64,000 nt of DNA from Solenopsis invicta (GCF_016802725.1 NC_052679.1:8341001-8405000), one strand, 5' to 3'. Shown: positions 23,564 to 35,097, counted from the first letter of the stretch. The notes: generated by a model from the sequence alone, not told the origin. Numbers and translations: made by a program.

Positions 23564-24152
23564 CACGAGAAATCCTCTCAAAAAATTTTTGATTTAATTT
23601 GTAATGCATTATTTTCTCATCAAATTTACAAATAAAAATTACGGAACGCAATTTTACATAAGAATCAAGAATAAACAAAAAATCAAACAATTTTTAAACC
23701 GATAAGAGAATTGTTCTCACGTTTTACACAGATGCTCAAACATAATAATAAAATAATTTATGAAATTTTAATAATTCTAGTAATGCTTTGAGATGACACA
23801 ACTTTAGTAAATTTTATCTAAACAAATTGTATTCTAACACATTTATTTAAAATAGTCCAAACAAACTAATGTTTAAATCAATATATACTATTGTTTGAAT
23901 TTTAAACAACATATTTTTTTTAATAAATTATTTCTTTGAATTCAAACATTACTAAAAATATTAAAATGTCATAAATTGTTTGAGCATCTGTGTAAAATTT
24001 GAGACAATTTTCTTATTAATTTAAAAGTTATTTGATTTTTTGTTTATGCTTGATTCTTATGTAAAATCGCATTTTGTAGTATTTATTTGTAAATTTGATG
24101 AGAAAATAACATTACAAATTAAATAAAAAATTTTTTGAAAGGATTTTTCGTG
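23564..24152. mobile_element. Full-length palindromic fold-back element
   Basis: The left half beginning CACGAGAAATCCTCTCAAAA and the right half ending ATTTTTCGTG are inverted copies over at least 180 bases, and weaker pairing continues to the centre near 23860. The shared block ACATAAGAATCAAG...ATAAACAAAAAATCAAA is easily seen on both sides. It is non-coding and lies just upstream of the FPPS paralogue. Confidence 0.75.
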
Positions 24153-24919
24153 TTTAAACACGTTCGCACAATATTACACGACATATAGACATGAACTTCA
24201 CAAACAAAAACGGGTAATGATTATCGGATGTAAGAAGCGACGCCTTTTATGCTGTATAGATTTAAAGGAAAACATTAACATTGTAAAATATTTCACGTTC
24301 ACGTACTAGTTTTGACACTTTTCAAGCAAACAATCTATTTTTATTTATTTTGGATTCTGGCTGAGGTCAAAAAGTAATCCATATGTAATAAACTCACAAT
24401 TCTCAATACATGAGAAATGTAGTTTCCTGTTGTTGTGCGACAAGCGTTTCCGCATCTTGTGAGAAACCATTAGCACGTTAAAGCGCGTTAAAGCCAAAAA
24501 TTGTGTAATCTAGGAATTCTAGGAATAATCTAAGAATAGTATATGAATAGTACGGTATTCGCAATGACTATATACGCATGACGCACATTAAATGTAACAC
24601 AAATATAATAATAAAACAATGCTCGTTCTCTTATTTTTCTCTATGTAGACGCGGAAGGAACGTCATCGAATCATTTGAAGGATAAAGTAGAAATATCGAT
24701 ATTTCTACATTTTCTACTGTATCGCCCATCCCTACTTATTGAAATATTCAGTTTCGTTTTTAGTAGAGTTCTGTAAAATTCAATGTTTTTCTGGTGCGAT
24801 TGCCCAGTGCAATAGACTGAAATGTCGAATTAAAAAATTTTACTTATCGTAAGAAACAGCCTGTTTCACGGCTGACCATAACCTTAATTCCACATAATGC
24901 CGCATGCCGCTGCGATCCA
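24153..24919. other. Gene-free flank of the P element
   Basis: Mixed composition with no recognised gene. A perfect 22-base palindrome (GTAGAAATATCGATATTTCT plus AC) lies at 24687-24708. Confidence 0.5.
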
Positions 24920-25405
24920 GCGCCATATAGAGATCCTCAAGTAAGAGATTGGACATCGCTTAGACAACTTTTGATTAGTGCTTTGATTCGCCATATTGTT
25001 CAGGACACTTTCGGCGCGCTTTCAAAAAATATTTAAATCAATTTAGTATATATGTAGATTATTAACATACAAAAATAAATTTAACTAAGAATTCATGTAT
25101 GCTTACATTGGTTGTTTAAAGAAAATAAAGAAAATACCTAAAATAAATAAATAAATACCTAAAATAAAAAAAAAGTTTGATTTAATATGAGTATGCTTAT
25201 TTAGTCTTTATGCAAATTATTTTATTTATATAAAATAATAAATAATAATTATAACAATAATAATAACAATAAATAATGATACATTTGTAATTGCTAACAT
25301 TGTTAATTTCCAACTTATAGTGCATGTATCAGTAGAAATACTAATAATGTATTGTTTATGTTTAATTTTAAAATATGTTTTAATGTACGGTGACTTGGAT
25401 TTAAA

Positions 25406-25767
25406 ATGCCTCGTTGCGCAGCCAAAGGTTCAAATTCTTCAATGAAAAATAAAAAAAAAAAGTGCTATTTTCCTTTGAAAGAACCTGAAAGATGTGGAAT
25501 TTGGATTAAAAATGTTAATCGAGAAAATTGGATACCTAGTAAACATTCTGCATTGTGTCAAGTAATATATTTAACATTGACAGCTTTAATAACATTGAAC
25601 TTGACTTTGAGGTTATTTAAGTTTTTATAAATATAAAATTTTTTAATAATAATGGCATTACATTTATAATACATAGGAACACTTTGCTCCTAAAATGTGG
25701 GAAAATCAACGTGATGGTTTTTTAAAACTAAAAGGAAATGCCATACCTACTATATTTGGAGATGCGG
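25406..25767 (+). CDS. P-element THAP DNA-binding domain, exons 1-2
   Basis: Exon 1 (25406-25561) starts with ATG and exon 2 (25677-25767) follows; donor AAGTAATA and acceptor CATAG give an in-phase join. Residues near the start (MPRCAAKGSNSS), the WI...W pair and SKHSALCQ-EHF form a THAP zinc-finger domain, and exon 2 carries the AIPTIF box that closes such domains. THAP domains bind the subterminal sites of P elements. The usual second zinc-ligand Cys near residue 9 is absent (KGSN where KGC is expected), so zinc binding and DNA recognition may be lost. Exon 2 joins the next exon at 25898 in phase (GDAG-SNMN). Confidence 0.8.
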
Positions 25768-28411
25768 GTAATTTTTTTATTTGTACAAATTTTATTTATT
25801 TTATTTTTATTTAAATGAAAAATGATATTAAACTTTTACAATTTATTTTTAAATAAAAGAAGTTATGCCAATATATTATTTTCTATTTTTACAACAGGAT
25901 CAAATATGAATTTGAATGATCAAGGCAAAGCATCTTTTAGTAATTTTTATAATAAGGATACAGTTACATTTATACATGATAAAGAAAGTGATATTCAAGA
26001 AAGTGATACTGAATGCATTGAAAATGAATCTATTTCAGATAAATTGGTTAATATTAATAAAGCAACAAATAATATAGAAATATAGAAATAAATATTGAAG
26101 ATGATATGCAAACAAATAACAAATCTGTAAGTAATATGGATAGAAACGAAAATCTATAAGCAATATGGATATAATTGATAACTCTACAAATTATATGGAT
26201 TCAAGCCACGAAGATATTGAATTAAAAAACAGTGACATATCAGAAGTAACTTCAAATTTATGTCATAATTTAATTTTTCCTGTGATAATTGTTTTAGACA
26301 TAAAATGAAAGTAACAGAAGTACAAAAACATTATACTAAATTATTCAATATACAAAAAAGAACTCAAATAAAATTAAAAAATGCTAATTACAAAATTAAA
26401 AGACTGCAAGAAGAAATAAATAAAAGTAATAGAACTTTAATGGAGAATGCTATTTCTAAAGTTTTAACAGAGATTTATTTCAGAGTTTTAACAAAGAATC
26501 AAATTAAATTATTAACTGGCAAATTCAAGAAAGTTCCAAATTGGGATAATGAAACCATAAAAAAGGCATTAAGATATAAATTTATGTGTGGTCGTTCGGG
26601 ATATGAAGAAATAAGTCGCGATTTGCCATTACCTTCGTTAAGAACGCTACGCCGACGATTGGAAAATGTCAAATTTACAAATGGGATATTAGAAGAAATT
26701 TTCGATTTTCTCTATATTAAAGTGTCTGCTTTTCAAAATAATCTTGATAAGCACTGTATGTTAGTTCTAGATGAAATGTCTATAACCCCTAGCAGATCAT
26801 TTGATATTTCAACAAATTCATATGTTGGTTCTGTAGAATTATGTAAGAATAGCGATACACAAAAATTTGCTTCTAAAGCACTAGTATTTATGCTAGCCGG
26901 TATTGCCAGTAGATGGAAGCAAGTCGTAGCTTATTATTTCACAGATAATAGTGCTGACGGTAATAACTTTAACTCAATTATTTGTGATATTATTAAAAAA
27001 GCTGAAAATATAGGATTACAGGTTCAAAGTGTCACGTCTGATATGGGATCAGCAAATATGACAATGTGGAAATCATTTGGAATTAATGTATCAAGGCACA
27101 GTACAATAATCAATTCCTGTCAACATCCTAATGACAAAAGTCGTAAACTCTTTTTCTTTCATGATTGTGCTCACGCCTTGAAAAATATAAATCAAGGTTT
27201 CTTAAAAAATGAAACAATCACTATACCTGATGAAATTGTTACCACGTTTGATTTGCCAACTAATATAGCCAGCCTAGCAAAGATTTAAACGATTTCTGTA
27301 CTTCTCAGAATGAAATAGATTGTGGTTTAAGTTTGGCGTCAAAATTAAAATTACAATTGCTAGATACAAAAAATCATTATCAAAAAATGAAAGTTAATAA
27401 TGCGAGACAAGTATTAAGTCATTCTGTTGCTTCAGCGTTAACATTTGTTGGGAATAATAATGGTAATATCAGTTTTATTACAACCGCATGGTTTATTGGT
27501 TTTATATCAAAATGGTTTACAATTATGTCTTCAAGAACTCCAAAATTAGCTTTAAGTAAATTAAATATGACTAAATTTGAAGAAACAATAAAATTTTTAC
27601 ATGATGTAATTGTTGTAATTTCAAAAATAAAAGTTGGCAAATCAGAGGCATGGAAACCTTTTCAAAAAGGAATAATTATTTCTACAAAATCTGCTATAGA
27701 ATTAAGTACCTATTTATTAGAAAAAGAAAATTTCGAATTTGTCTTATTAGGTAGATTTATGCAGGATTGCCTCGAAAATTTATTTTCAATTATCCGAATG
27801 AAGCACGTCATTCCAAATGCTATACAATTTAAAAATGATTTAAAATTAATAACACTCTTACAATATATAAAAAATCCCGAAAATAGTAGTTATGATTTTG
27901 ATGATAGAGAATTCTTTTCAGAATTTTTGAACATTGTTGTTGCCAAAAATCGACAATTAAAGAAAGACAAAACCAAAGAGAATAATAAAATAGTACATAC
28001 AAATATAACTGATGATTGTGAAAATCAGAACATAGTTTTTAATAATATAAGTCTAAATTGTTTATATTACTTAGGAGGATATGTAATTTGTAAAATAAAA
28101 AAAAGATACAATGTATGTGATGACTGTATTAGTGCAACAGGCAGTACAATTACAACTACATATTCATATGCTGCATTAACACGTTGTTTTAAAAATGACA
28201 CATTATTTTTTATCAATGTGCAAACATTTGATTTTATTTTAAATATTGAAAAAATATTTAGATTTTATTTTAATTTAGTCTATGACAAATGTATTAATTT
28301 AAGAAATTTTTATACTGAGATTTGTAATAATCTAATATATGATATACCAAATTGTCATTCTTTGAAACAAAAAATTATACAGTATTTTATTGGTGTAAGA
28401 TTAAAGCAAAT

Positions 28412-28418
<7 letters not shown>

Positions 28419-28470
<52 letters not shown>

Positions 28471-29978
28471 TTCCTAGAGCTCCTAAGTGGAGCATAGGGC
28501 CTCTATGAAAACCCTCCATCTGGTTCTATTTGGGGCCATGGCTTTGATTTCCGTCCAGGTTTTTCCGCAGTGTCTCAGCTCTTCCTGCACCGTACGACGC
28601 CGGGATTGCGGGGGTCTGCCACGTCTCCTTTGTCCCTGAGGGTTCCACTCCAATGCTTGTTTGGTGATGCTGGGGTCTGATTTTCTCAGCGTGTGGCCGA
28701 TCCATTTCCATTTACGCAGCTTCAGTTCTGTTATTATAGGTTTCTGTCCTGTCCGTTGCCACAGCTCGACGTTAGAAATTACGTTTGGCCAAAAAATTCG
28801 CAAAATTCTTCTCAGACATTTGTTGACAAAGGTCTGTATTTGAGCGTGGATTAGAGTAGATGTCTTCCAGGTCTCGCATCCGTAAAACAATACGGAAAGC
28901 ACGTTGGTCCTGAAAATGCGCAGCTTAGTGTGGGTTGAATACTCTTGCGAGCTCCACACCTTGTTAAGTACGCCGAAAGCTTGTTTGGCCTTACGCAGCC
29001 TAGTCTCGACATCCCGAGACGCGCCACCGTCCGGACTGACCACACAACCAAGATACGTAAAATTTTCAATATCCTTGATAGGCTGACCTCCGATTTGGAA
29101 TGGTTGTTTGTTCCTAGCGCATATCCTCATCGATTCCGTTTTCTGAATATTAATGTGTAGTCCTACCTTTATGGCTTCAGTTTCCAGCAGGGACAGCTTT
29201 CTTTGCATGTCCGAGAAGGAATGCGTCATGAAGCAGATATCATCTGCATATGCTAAGTCCCCCAACTGCGAGAATGATGTCCATTGGATGCCTCGTGTTT
29301 TGTTAGCAACCTTAGCCATTATTGAATCCAGAACCAGGTTAAAAAGGAGGGGGGAGAGTGTGCATCCCTGCCTAACGCCCTTCAAGATTGGAAAGGGGTC
29401 ACTTCTGGATCCATTGTGAAGCACCGTGCAAGTAGCGTCACTATATAGCTTCTTGATTATATCTGTTAGTTTCGATGGGACTTTTAATTGTTTGAGCGTG
29501 TTCCAAATAGCTACGTGTTTGATGCTATCGAATGCTCTTTGGAAGTCGACGAAGACCAAGTACAAAGAGGAGCGCCACTCCGCAGATTGTTCTATTATTA
29601 TCCTTAGGGTATTAACATGGTCAATGCACGACCTATTGGGTCTAAATCCACATTGCTCTTGCCTTAGTTTAGGTTCCAAGGTCGTGGTAAGCCTCTTCTG
29701 TATTATAGATGCCACTATTTTATTTACAGTGTTTAGCAGCGTTATACCGCGCCAATTGCCACATTCCATTAAATTACCCTTTTTGGGGATTTTAACTATT
29801 AAGTCTTCCTTCCAAGGGGGATTGAAAGAATTGTTATCCCAGGCATGCTTGAGTAATGGGTACAGGAGTTCCACTGTTGCCTCGACGTCGGTTTTTAAGA
29901 TTTCGGCAGGAATGTCGTCTGGACCTGCCGCCTTGTTGTTTTTCAATCCTCTTACAGCTGTCCTGATTTCCGACTTGC
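28419..29978 (-). mobile_element. 5'-truncated RTE-like LINE with 16-bp target duplication
   Basis: A minus-strand non-LTR retrotransposon fragment. The direct repeat AAAGCAAATGACTATA lies at 28403-28418 and again at 29979-29994, flanking the insertion. In the element's own orientation the 3' end is a very short UTR followed by a (TA)n tail (about 28419-28469), as RTE-type LINEs often end in a simple repeat. The 5' end lacks the endonuclease and starts within the reverse transcriptase, as expected from incomplete reverse transcription. The insertion lies in the last codons of the P transposase. Confidence 0.9.
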
Positions 29979-29985
29979 AAAGCAA
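28483..29985 (-). CDS. LINE reverse transcriptase, RTE-like, N-terminus missing
   Basis: One uninterrupted 500-codon frame. It shows the LINE reverse transcriptase order: KNNKAAGPDDIPAEILK, NWRGITLLNTVNKI, QCGFRPNRSCIDH, catalytic FVDFQRAFDSI, GVRQGCTLSPLLFN, catalytic YADDI, then NFTYLGCVVSPDGG and a Trp-rich C-terminus with RGRPPQSRR. It would copy LINE RNA at the nicked target. The endonuclease domain and N-terminal RT are absent, so it cannot mobilise alone. The frame lacks stops, so the insertion is probably not old. The first few codons lie in or next to the target duplication, so the open frame has no native start. The clade could be another RTE-related lineage. Confidence 0.9.
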   Translation of the reverse strand: MLCKSEIRTAVRGLKNNKAAGPDDIPAEILKTDVEATVELLYPLLKHAWDNNSFNPPWKEDLIVKIPKKGNLMECGNWRGITLLNTVNKIVASIIQKRLTTTLEPKLRQEQCGFRPNRSCIDHVNTLRIIIEQSAEWRSSLYLVFVDFQRAFDSIKHVAIWNTLKQLKVPSKLTDIIKKLYSDATCTVLHNGSRSDPFPILKGVRQGCTLSPLLFNLVLDSIMAKVANKTRGIQWTSFSQLGDLAYADDICFMTHSFSDMQRKLSLLETEAIKVGLHINIQKTESMRICARNKQPFQIGGQPIKDIENFTYLGCVVSPDGGASRDVETRLRKAKQAFGVLNKVWSSQEYSTHTKLRIFRTNVLSVLFYGCETWKTSTLIHAQIQTFVNKCLRRILRIFWPNVISNVELWQRTGQKPIITELKLRKWKWIGHTLRKSDPSITKQALEWNPQGQRRRGRPPQSRRRTVQEELRHCGKTWTEIKAMAPNRTRWRVFIEALCST

Positions 29986-30482
29986 ATGACTATAATATCA
30001 CCTAATACACATGTAAACGACAATTCTTTTGCAAGCAAAAGTGTAGCTATGCATACTCGTGTTAAATAAAACTGTTTATTGATTTCAAATATTTATTTAT
30101 TTATTGCAATTATGCATATTTTATTAAATTGCTTTTTGTTTCTACAGATGCAAAAATTATATTAGTTTTATAAAATTCTTGTAATTTAAAAACATAAATA
30201 GAAATATTAATAATTTTCATAGTATAATTGTATAATATAATACATTCCACGCTACTGTCTAGATAATTTATAATGACGTTTTTATTTAAAAATTTTTCTA
30301 AAAATAAAATTTTCTTTAAACTATTACATAAATGTATATAAATTCTTAAATCAATTTTTATTAATAAGCTACATATATATTAAATTAATTTAAACATTTG
30401 AAAGTGCGCCGAAAGTGTCCTGAACAATATGGCGGATGGACGACGGTGTCCAATTTCTAACTTGAGGATCTCTAGCGCCATA

Positions 30483-30820
30483 TTCCTTGCGCATCGACGC
30501 GCATCTCCTAAGCGTCAGCCTGTTGGCCGAAGGACCATGCGAGGGCCAAGATTGGAGCTAGATGCGCGCGAGGTCTTGCTTCTCGAGGAAGAAAGCCCGC
30601 CACGCGGAACTGCGAGTCAATTAGCATTAGCCTACTCAACTGTAAGAACCGTCTCCCGCCATCTTTACGAGGCGACAATAAAGCTCTTGTTCATCACAAG
30701 GCTGAGTGCTTTGCTTATCCAGACACTATTCCCGGAAGTCCTACCGTTCTCCCTAAACCTCCCTTACATTATCGACTTTCAAACTGTCAAGCCACAAAAA
30801 AGAAAGAGACAAACCGGGCA
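30483..30820. other. Gene-free flank between P element and palindrome
   Basis: GC-richer sequence with a 133-codon plus-strand frame (30429-30830) that begins inside the P-element terminus and ends in the palindrome, so I do not believe it. Joined to the left P flank, it restores the uninterrupted pre-insertion site. Confidence 0.5.
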
Positions 30821-31206
30821 TACAGGGTGATTCAGAACGACCCATGTGTCCCGGTAAAGACATATTCTTGAATAAATTCTGAGACGATTTTTCCTGTACG
30901 AAAATTTTGTCCGACGCTTACTTTTTGAATAATAAAAGGATAAAGTTAGCGAATCACGGGCCGTGTACACATGGTAGACAAAGGCGCCGCAACTCACCGT
31001 CCGACACGAGTAAGCGCCCGCGTCGGACGGTGAGTTGCGGCGCCTTTGTCTACCATGTGTACACGGCCCGTGATTCGCTAACTTTATCCTTTTATTATTC
31101 AAAAAGTAAGCGTCGGACAAAATTTTCGTACAGGAAAAATCGTCTCAGAATTTATTCAAGAATATGTCTTTATCGGGACACATGGGTCGTTCTGAATCAC
31201 CCTGTA
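30821..31206. mobile_element. Nearly perfect 386-bp palindromic element, TACAGGGTGATTCAGAA family, copy 2
   Basis: Two 185-bp arms (30821-31005 and 31022-31206) face each other across a 16-base loop. By eye they differ at a single position (CCCGGTAAAG versus CCCGATAAAG). The ends TACAGGGTGATTCAGAAC and TA borders match the element at 16715-18233. The two open frames across it (minus 30779-31120 and plus 30907-31212) start with the same protein because the DNA is a palindrome; neither is a gene. Confidence 0.92.
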
Positions 31207-32818
31207 TATTGATGAAAAAGAAAATGTATCTCATAATATATATACATTTGTGTTTATTAAGATACACCGTAAAATGTTTTGTATTGCGTATATATTATCG
31301 TACCAATGCTAGAAGTGTCATTTTTCGAGGACAGAGTACAAAACTTTTTCATTTTTTATAAGTTAGGAAACTATCATTAGATTCTCGTAATGCAAATGCA
31401 AATTTCTTTTCATTAGATAACAATATTAATGTCACTTTTGTAATAATGTACAATGAAATGTCTTGTGATTGAAATATTTTAATTTGAAAAATCTATTTTT
31501 GAGTTGATTATATCTGATTTGACGTTGATTAAATATTTAATTTGATTTTAAATATAGTATTTAAAATCATTAATTAGTATTTATTAATCAGTATTTGAAA
31601 ATTTAAAAATATAAATGTTAGAAGAGAAGAGGGTGTTATGTCTACTGTCGACAATATAGCTATCCCTATTATTTCCGTTATTAGGTGACGTATTCTAACA
31701 ATTGCTTATGGAGTTATTGATTTAATAGCCCGCCATTTTTTAGAGATGCTAATATGCTAATACATAATAACTGACAATTGTTATAAGGTAGTTTTACTTT
31801 TGAGCACTTCTAAACTTTTTTAAGGTACACTTTTAACCTTTAATTACATATACTTCCTCATTATTCTTAAATTTGAATGTATTTTATTACACGAAAGTAC
31901 ATACACTTGAATGTTTTTCTATTATTTAACTTTTATTTGGTTGTACACATTTCGAGTTATGCAAAGACAGAACAATAACATAGAATTTTGTTAATATGGT
32001 TTTTTAAGCAAAATTTTTATATCAAAAATTTCTTTGATAAATCGATTGTTATTCTAAAGAGTGATGTTTAGAAACATTAGAGACATCATTTTATGCTTAT
32101 TGTTTAATGTTAAATAGGAATAAAATAATATTTTTAATGAAATTTCTAATGGTATTTCTAAAGCTTCTAAACGCAGGAAAATTCTAAATCAGAAAAATTC
32201 TAAACAATGGAAAATTAAAAATATATAATTTTATAACAAGGTACTGTGTTTCTTTTAAACTAAACTAATTTATTTTAAATTATTTTTATGAATATCATAT
32301 TACAACCACTTTTTATCTTCCACCGATTATGGAGTACATTTGATTTTTATAAATCACATCCTAAATAATAAAAATTTTATTACATTGAGTCTAGAATCTG
32401 TCAAACAACACTCTGACGAATGTAATCGTTCAAGTTTCAATAGAAAATATTAATTATAGACAAAATTATTCAATAAAATGAAAATGGGTGCCATATTACC
32501 CTCTTCTCCTCTACTATTAAAAGAGAGTATCTAATAAAAGTATCTGTTTGTTAACAATATATATCTTAAAGGAAAAATATATACTTTAAGATTGTACTAG
32601 AAACATAAGTAACACAGCATGTTAAGTTTATTAATTAAAAGATGCTATACAAACAGTTTGCATAGCAAGTTTATGAAATATTATTCTAAAAATTGTTACA
32701 TGAATGCTATATGCAATATAAATATGCAATAAATTTTTATGTATAAACAGTACAATAAATACATACAATTTTGATAAAAGGTGCGTTTTTTACATTAATA
32801 TTTAACAAACTATTCTTA
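31207..32818. other. AT-rich stretch, possible diverged inverted-repeat element
   Basis: No gene seen. GAAGAGAAGAGGGTGTTATG near 31620 is inverted at about 32492-32515 (CATATTACCCTCTTCTCCTC). This may mark the ends of an element of about 900 bases with an AT-rich interior. Confidence 0.35.
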
Positions 32819-33186
32819 ACCCTTAAACACACCGATCCCATAAAATTTGTAAACACATTTTCGGGTCTGGGAGACTTTTTCAACTTTGAGAAGTTACTTT
32901 GGTTCCAATCAACATTTTTTAACAATCTTTTTTTATACATGAAAGTTCAGAATCTCAGAAATGTAAATGCATAATCGGCATTACTGATAAATGATTTATT
33001 GTTCAGTTATTAAAAAGAAACCATTAAACAAAAATTAGAAATTGTTCAATTATCCACTTTTCCTTTAAAAAATCATATCTCCGCAATAAAAAATTATTAA
33101 GGACTTTAAAATATGACGTTTTAAAGCTAAAGAATCATATTTTCAAAAAAAAGTATTGTCATTCTTTTTGAAAAATATAATTATAC
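32819..33186 (+). repeat. Partial copy of the CCCTTAAACAC-ended element
   Basis: The start AACCCTTAAACACACCGATC and the following GGGTCTGGGAGACTTTxTCAACT block match, in inverse orientation, the right half of the 21613-22595 element through the shared TTTTAAAGCTAAAG block. The similarity fades near 33186. Confidence 0.65.
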
Positions 33187-34303
33187 ACTCGACAGCAAAA
33201 TTAAGGGATCACCTATTCTGACTCCGAAAAATAGACGTAATTTAAGAGAGTGTAACTTTGTCAAAAATGATCATAAAAAATTTTTAAAAAAAGCATTTTA
33301 AAGCTTGACATCTCTAGTTTTGATATTTATAAGTCATTAAACGATTTACAGATGGTTTACGCAAATTTAAATGTTGATGCGTCATATCTCAAAATTTTTT
33401 ACAAACTTTGCAAAGCTCTAAGATGCGAAGTAAAATTGGACGCAAATGCGGTTTACAGCATTCGAAAGAGTGGATCTTCAGCTTTAATTTGCGTTTTTGT
33501 TGAGTTCTGTACGATTTTTTTTCACTTAGTCAAGCAATACTGAAGCAAAAATAATCTTTTTTGCTTCAATGTTGAATAATTCCGTGAATAAAAATTGTAC
33601 AACGCTTAACAAAAAGCCAATTTAAAATTAAAGATTCACGCTTTTAAATGCTTTAAACCGCATTCTTGTGTAATTTTTATTTCACAACGTGGAGCTTTGC
33701 AAAGTTCGTAAAAAAAATCCGACAATGTCAAAATTGTATAAAAATTTTACTAACAAGCGGAGGATCAGATGAGTCACCCTGGGATTTCGATCCCAATTTT
33801 TTTAGTTATTCTGGAGACAAAAAAAGTTTACGTCTTCTGGCGTTTAATCGAATAAGCCTTAGTTTCGAAATAATAAATTTGTGAAAAATGGCCATACCGC
33901 GGCGCGACATATGACCTTTTCCGGTAACTGTTTTCCCAACTAGTGCAGTCGGCTTCGTGCGTTAGGTGCTTGTTCACAATCGTAATATCCGGGTTCGCTC
34001 TCAGATGTGTGCAATTTTTTCTTTTTCTTTTTCTTTTTTTTTTTTTAATAAATGTATTTATTTATCCTGATGATATTAATATAGTATGCAAATTTCTAAA
34101 ATAGAAAAATTAATTTAATATCACCTTCTAAACATTAATTTAAATTTATATTTAATTTGAAGGGAATTTGAATTCAAGAAATAATATTTAAAATAATAAA
34201 TAGGTAGTAATAATAATAACATATAAGTTATTTGAAATGGCTAACGTATAAAGGCAACGTATCTAAATTTTCAAATTGTTTAAATTTGACAGTGGTATTC
34301 TTC
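33187..34303. other. Gene-free stretch
   Basis: It begins with CTCGACAGCAAAATTAAGGG, which looks like a transposon terminus, but no inverted partner was found. The sequence to 34000 contains short AAGC/TTTG-rich frames without recognisable motifs, and then AT-rich DNA. Confidence 0.35.
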
Positions 34304-34606
34304 TGTTACGTCCTGCGGAGTAACAATTCTTTTCTTTCGAAATCGATGCAGCCAAGCAACCGAAAAATTGCGAAAAGATGGCCTATCTTAATCGCGCGGA
34401 TACGCTAAAATTGTCCGGTCGAGTCAATATGGTTGGTCTACCCTTGACACGTGCCGATTTTGGGCGGAAGCAAGCGTTGAAACGCGGATGATTGACCCCA
34501 CCGACTCGAAACACTTGTCGCGCAATTAATAGGTAGGGCGTGGGCAATAATAAGAGACGGTACACCTGCGGATTAAAATCCCATAGGAACCATAGGCAGA
34601 ATCAGG

Positions 34607-34615
34607 TATAAAAGG
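34607..34615 (+). promoter_or_regulatory. TATA box of LTR-like member 1
   Basis: TATAAAAGG, followed after about 30 bases by repeated TTACTTAC/CAGTCA initiator-like sequence. Member 2 has TATAAATAGG in the equivalent place. Confidence 0.6.
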
Positions 34616-35097
34616 AAGGAGCTTCGGAGCTCGCGAGCACTTACTTACTTTCTTACAGTCATTTACAGTCACTTACTAGCACATACCGCACCTTTTTCAT
34701 TCTGATCAATCGCTCATTTTTCGTTCGCGATTCACTCTAGTTCGATCCGGCGCACATTCCGTGACATTATATGTCCGAGTTTGTGACGTTCGGATTCGTA
34801 TTTATCGTACTTAAATTTGACCCGGCATTGTGAGATCCGAACACTCTGAGTGCCAACCGTCGACCAACCGTCCGCCGTTGTAAGCTGAATCCGCTCCGCC
34901 AACCACTAAATCGTTCGCACCTTCAAAACTTCACCCAACAGTAAGTCTCAGCCGTCCATTATTATTATTTTATTTCTTACTTTTCAGACTACCTTCTCTC
35001 TCTAATAAGATATTTATTATATTTTTCAAAACACTCATATACTCAGTATTATTCCACCACCCTTCCGTTCCTCCCTCTATTACTCTCTTTTCTTTCC

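Larger units (their letters stand above)
25898..30069 (+). pseudogene. P-element/THAP9-type transposase, frameshifted and split by a LINE
   Basis: This large exon follows the THAP exons (acceptor ACAACAG at 25891-25897). It has a linker with a coiled coil (about 26370-26440), then the RNase-H-like catalytic core. MLVLDEMSI carries the first Asp (near 26770), TSDMGSANMTMW the second (about 27040), FFHDCAHALKN follows, and FMQDCLENLFS carries the catalytic Glu (about 27770). These are the known positions of the P/THAP9 acidic residues. Breaks: frameshifts between about 26080 and 26300, and one at about 27280-27290. The final 29 codons or so are displaced: coding sequence reaches 28418, is interrupted by the LINE, and continues in phase at 29995 to TAA at 30067-30069. 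All three acidic residues remain. Confidence 0.9.
24928..30474 (+). mobile_element. P element (P superfamily), complete ends, with nested LINE
   Basis: The element starts TAGAGATCCTCAAGTAAGAG at 24928 and ends with the inverted copy at 30447-30474; 26 of 28 terminal bases pair. It is flanked by the identical 8-bp direct repeat GCGCCATA (24920-24927 and 30475-30482). Eight-base duplications are the known signature of P transposition. A second, subterminal inverted repeat (GCCATATTGTTCAGGACACT at about 24990 and its complement at about 30413) lies inside. The interior carries a THAP-domain exon set and a P-type transposase. The total span is 5,547 bp, of which about 1.58 kb is a later LINE insertion plus its duplication. 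Confidence 0.93.

Noticed and set aside
30779..31212. Two open frames (opposite strands) with the same N-terminal protein
   Set aside because: They are the same DNA read from both sides of a near-perfect palindrome; no gene evidence.
33200..33230. CTCGACAGCAAAATTAAGGG as a transposon terminus
   Set aside because: Looks like a terminus, but no inverted partner or target duplication was found in the following kilobases.
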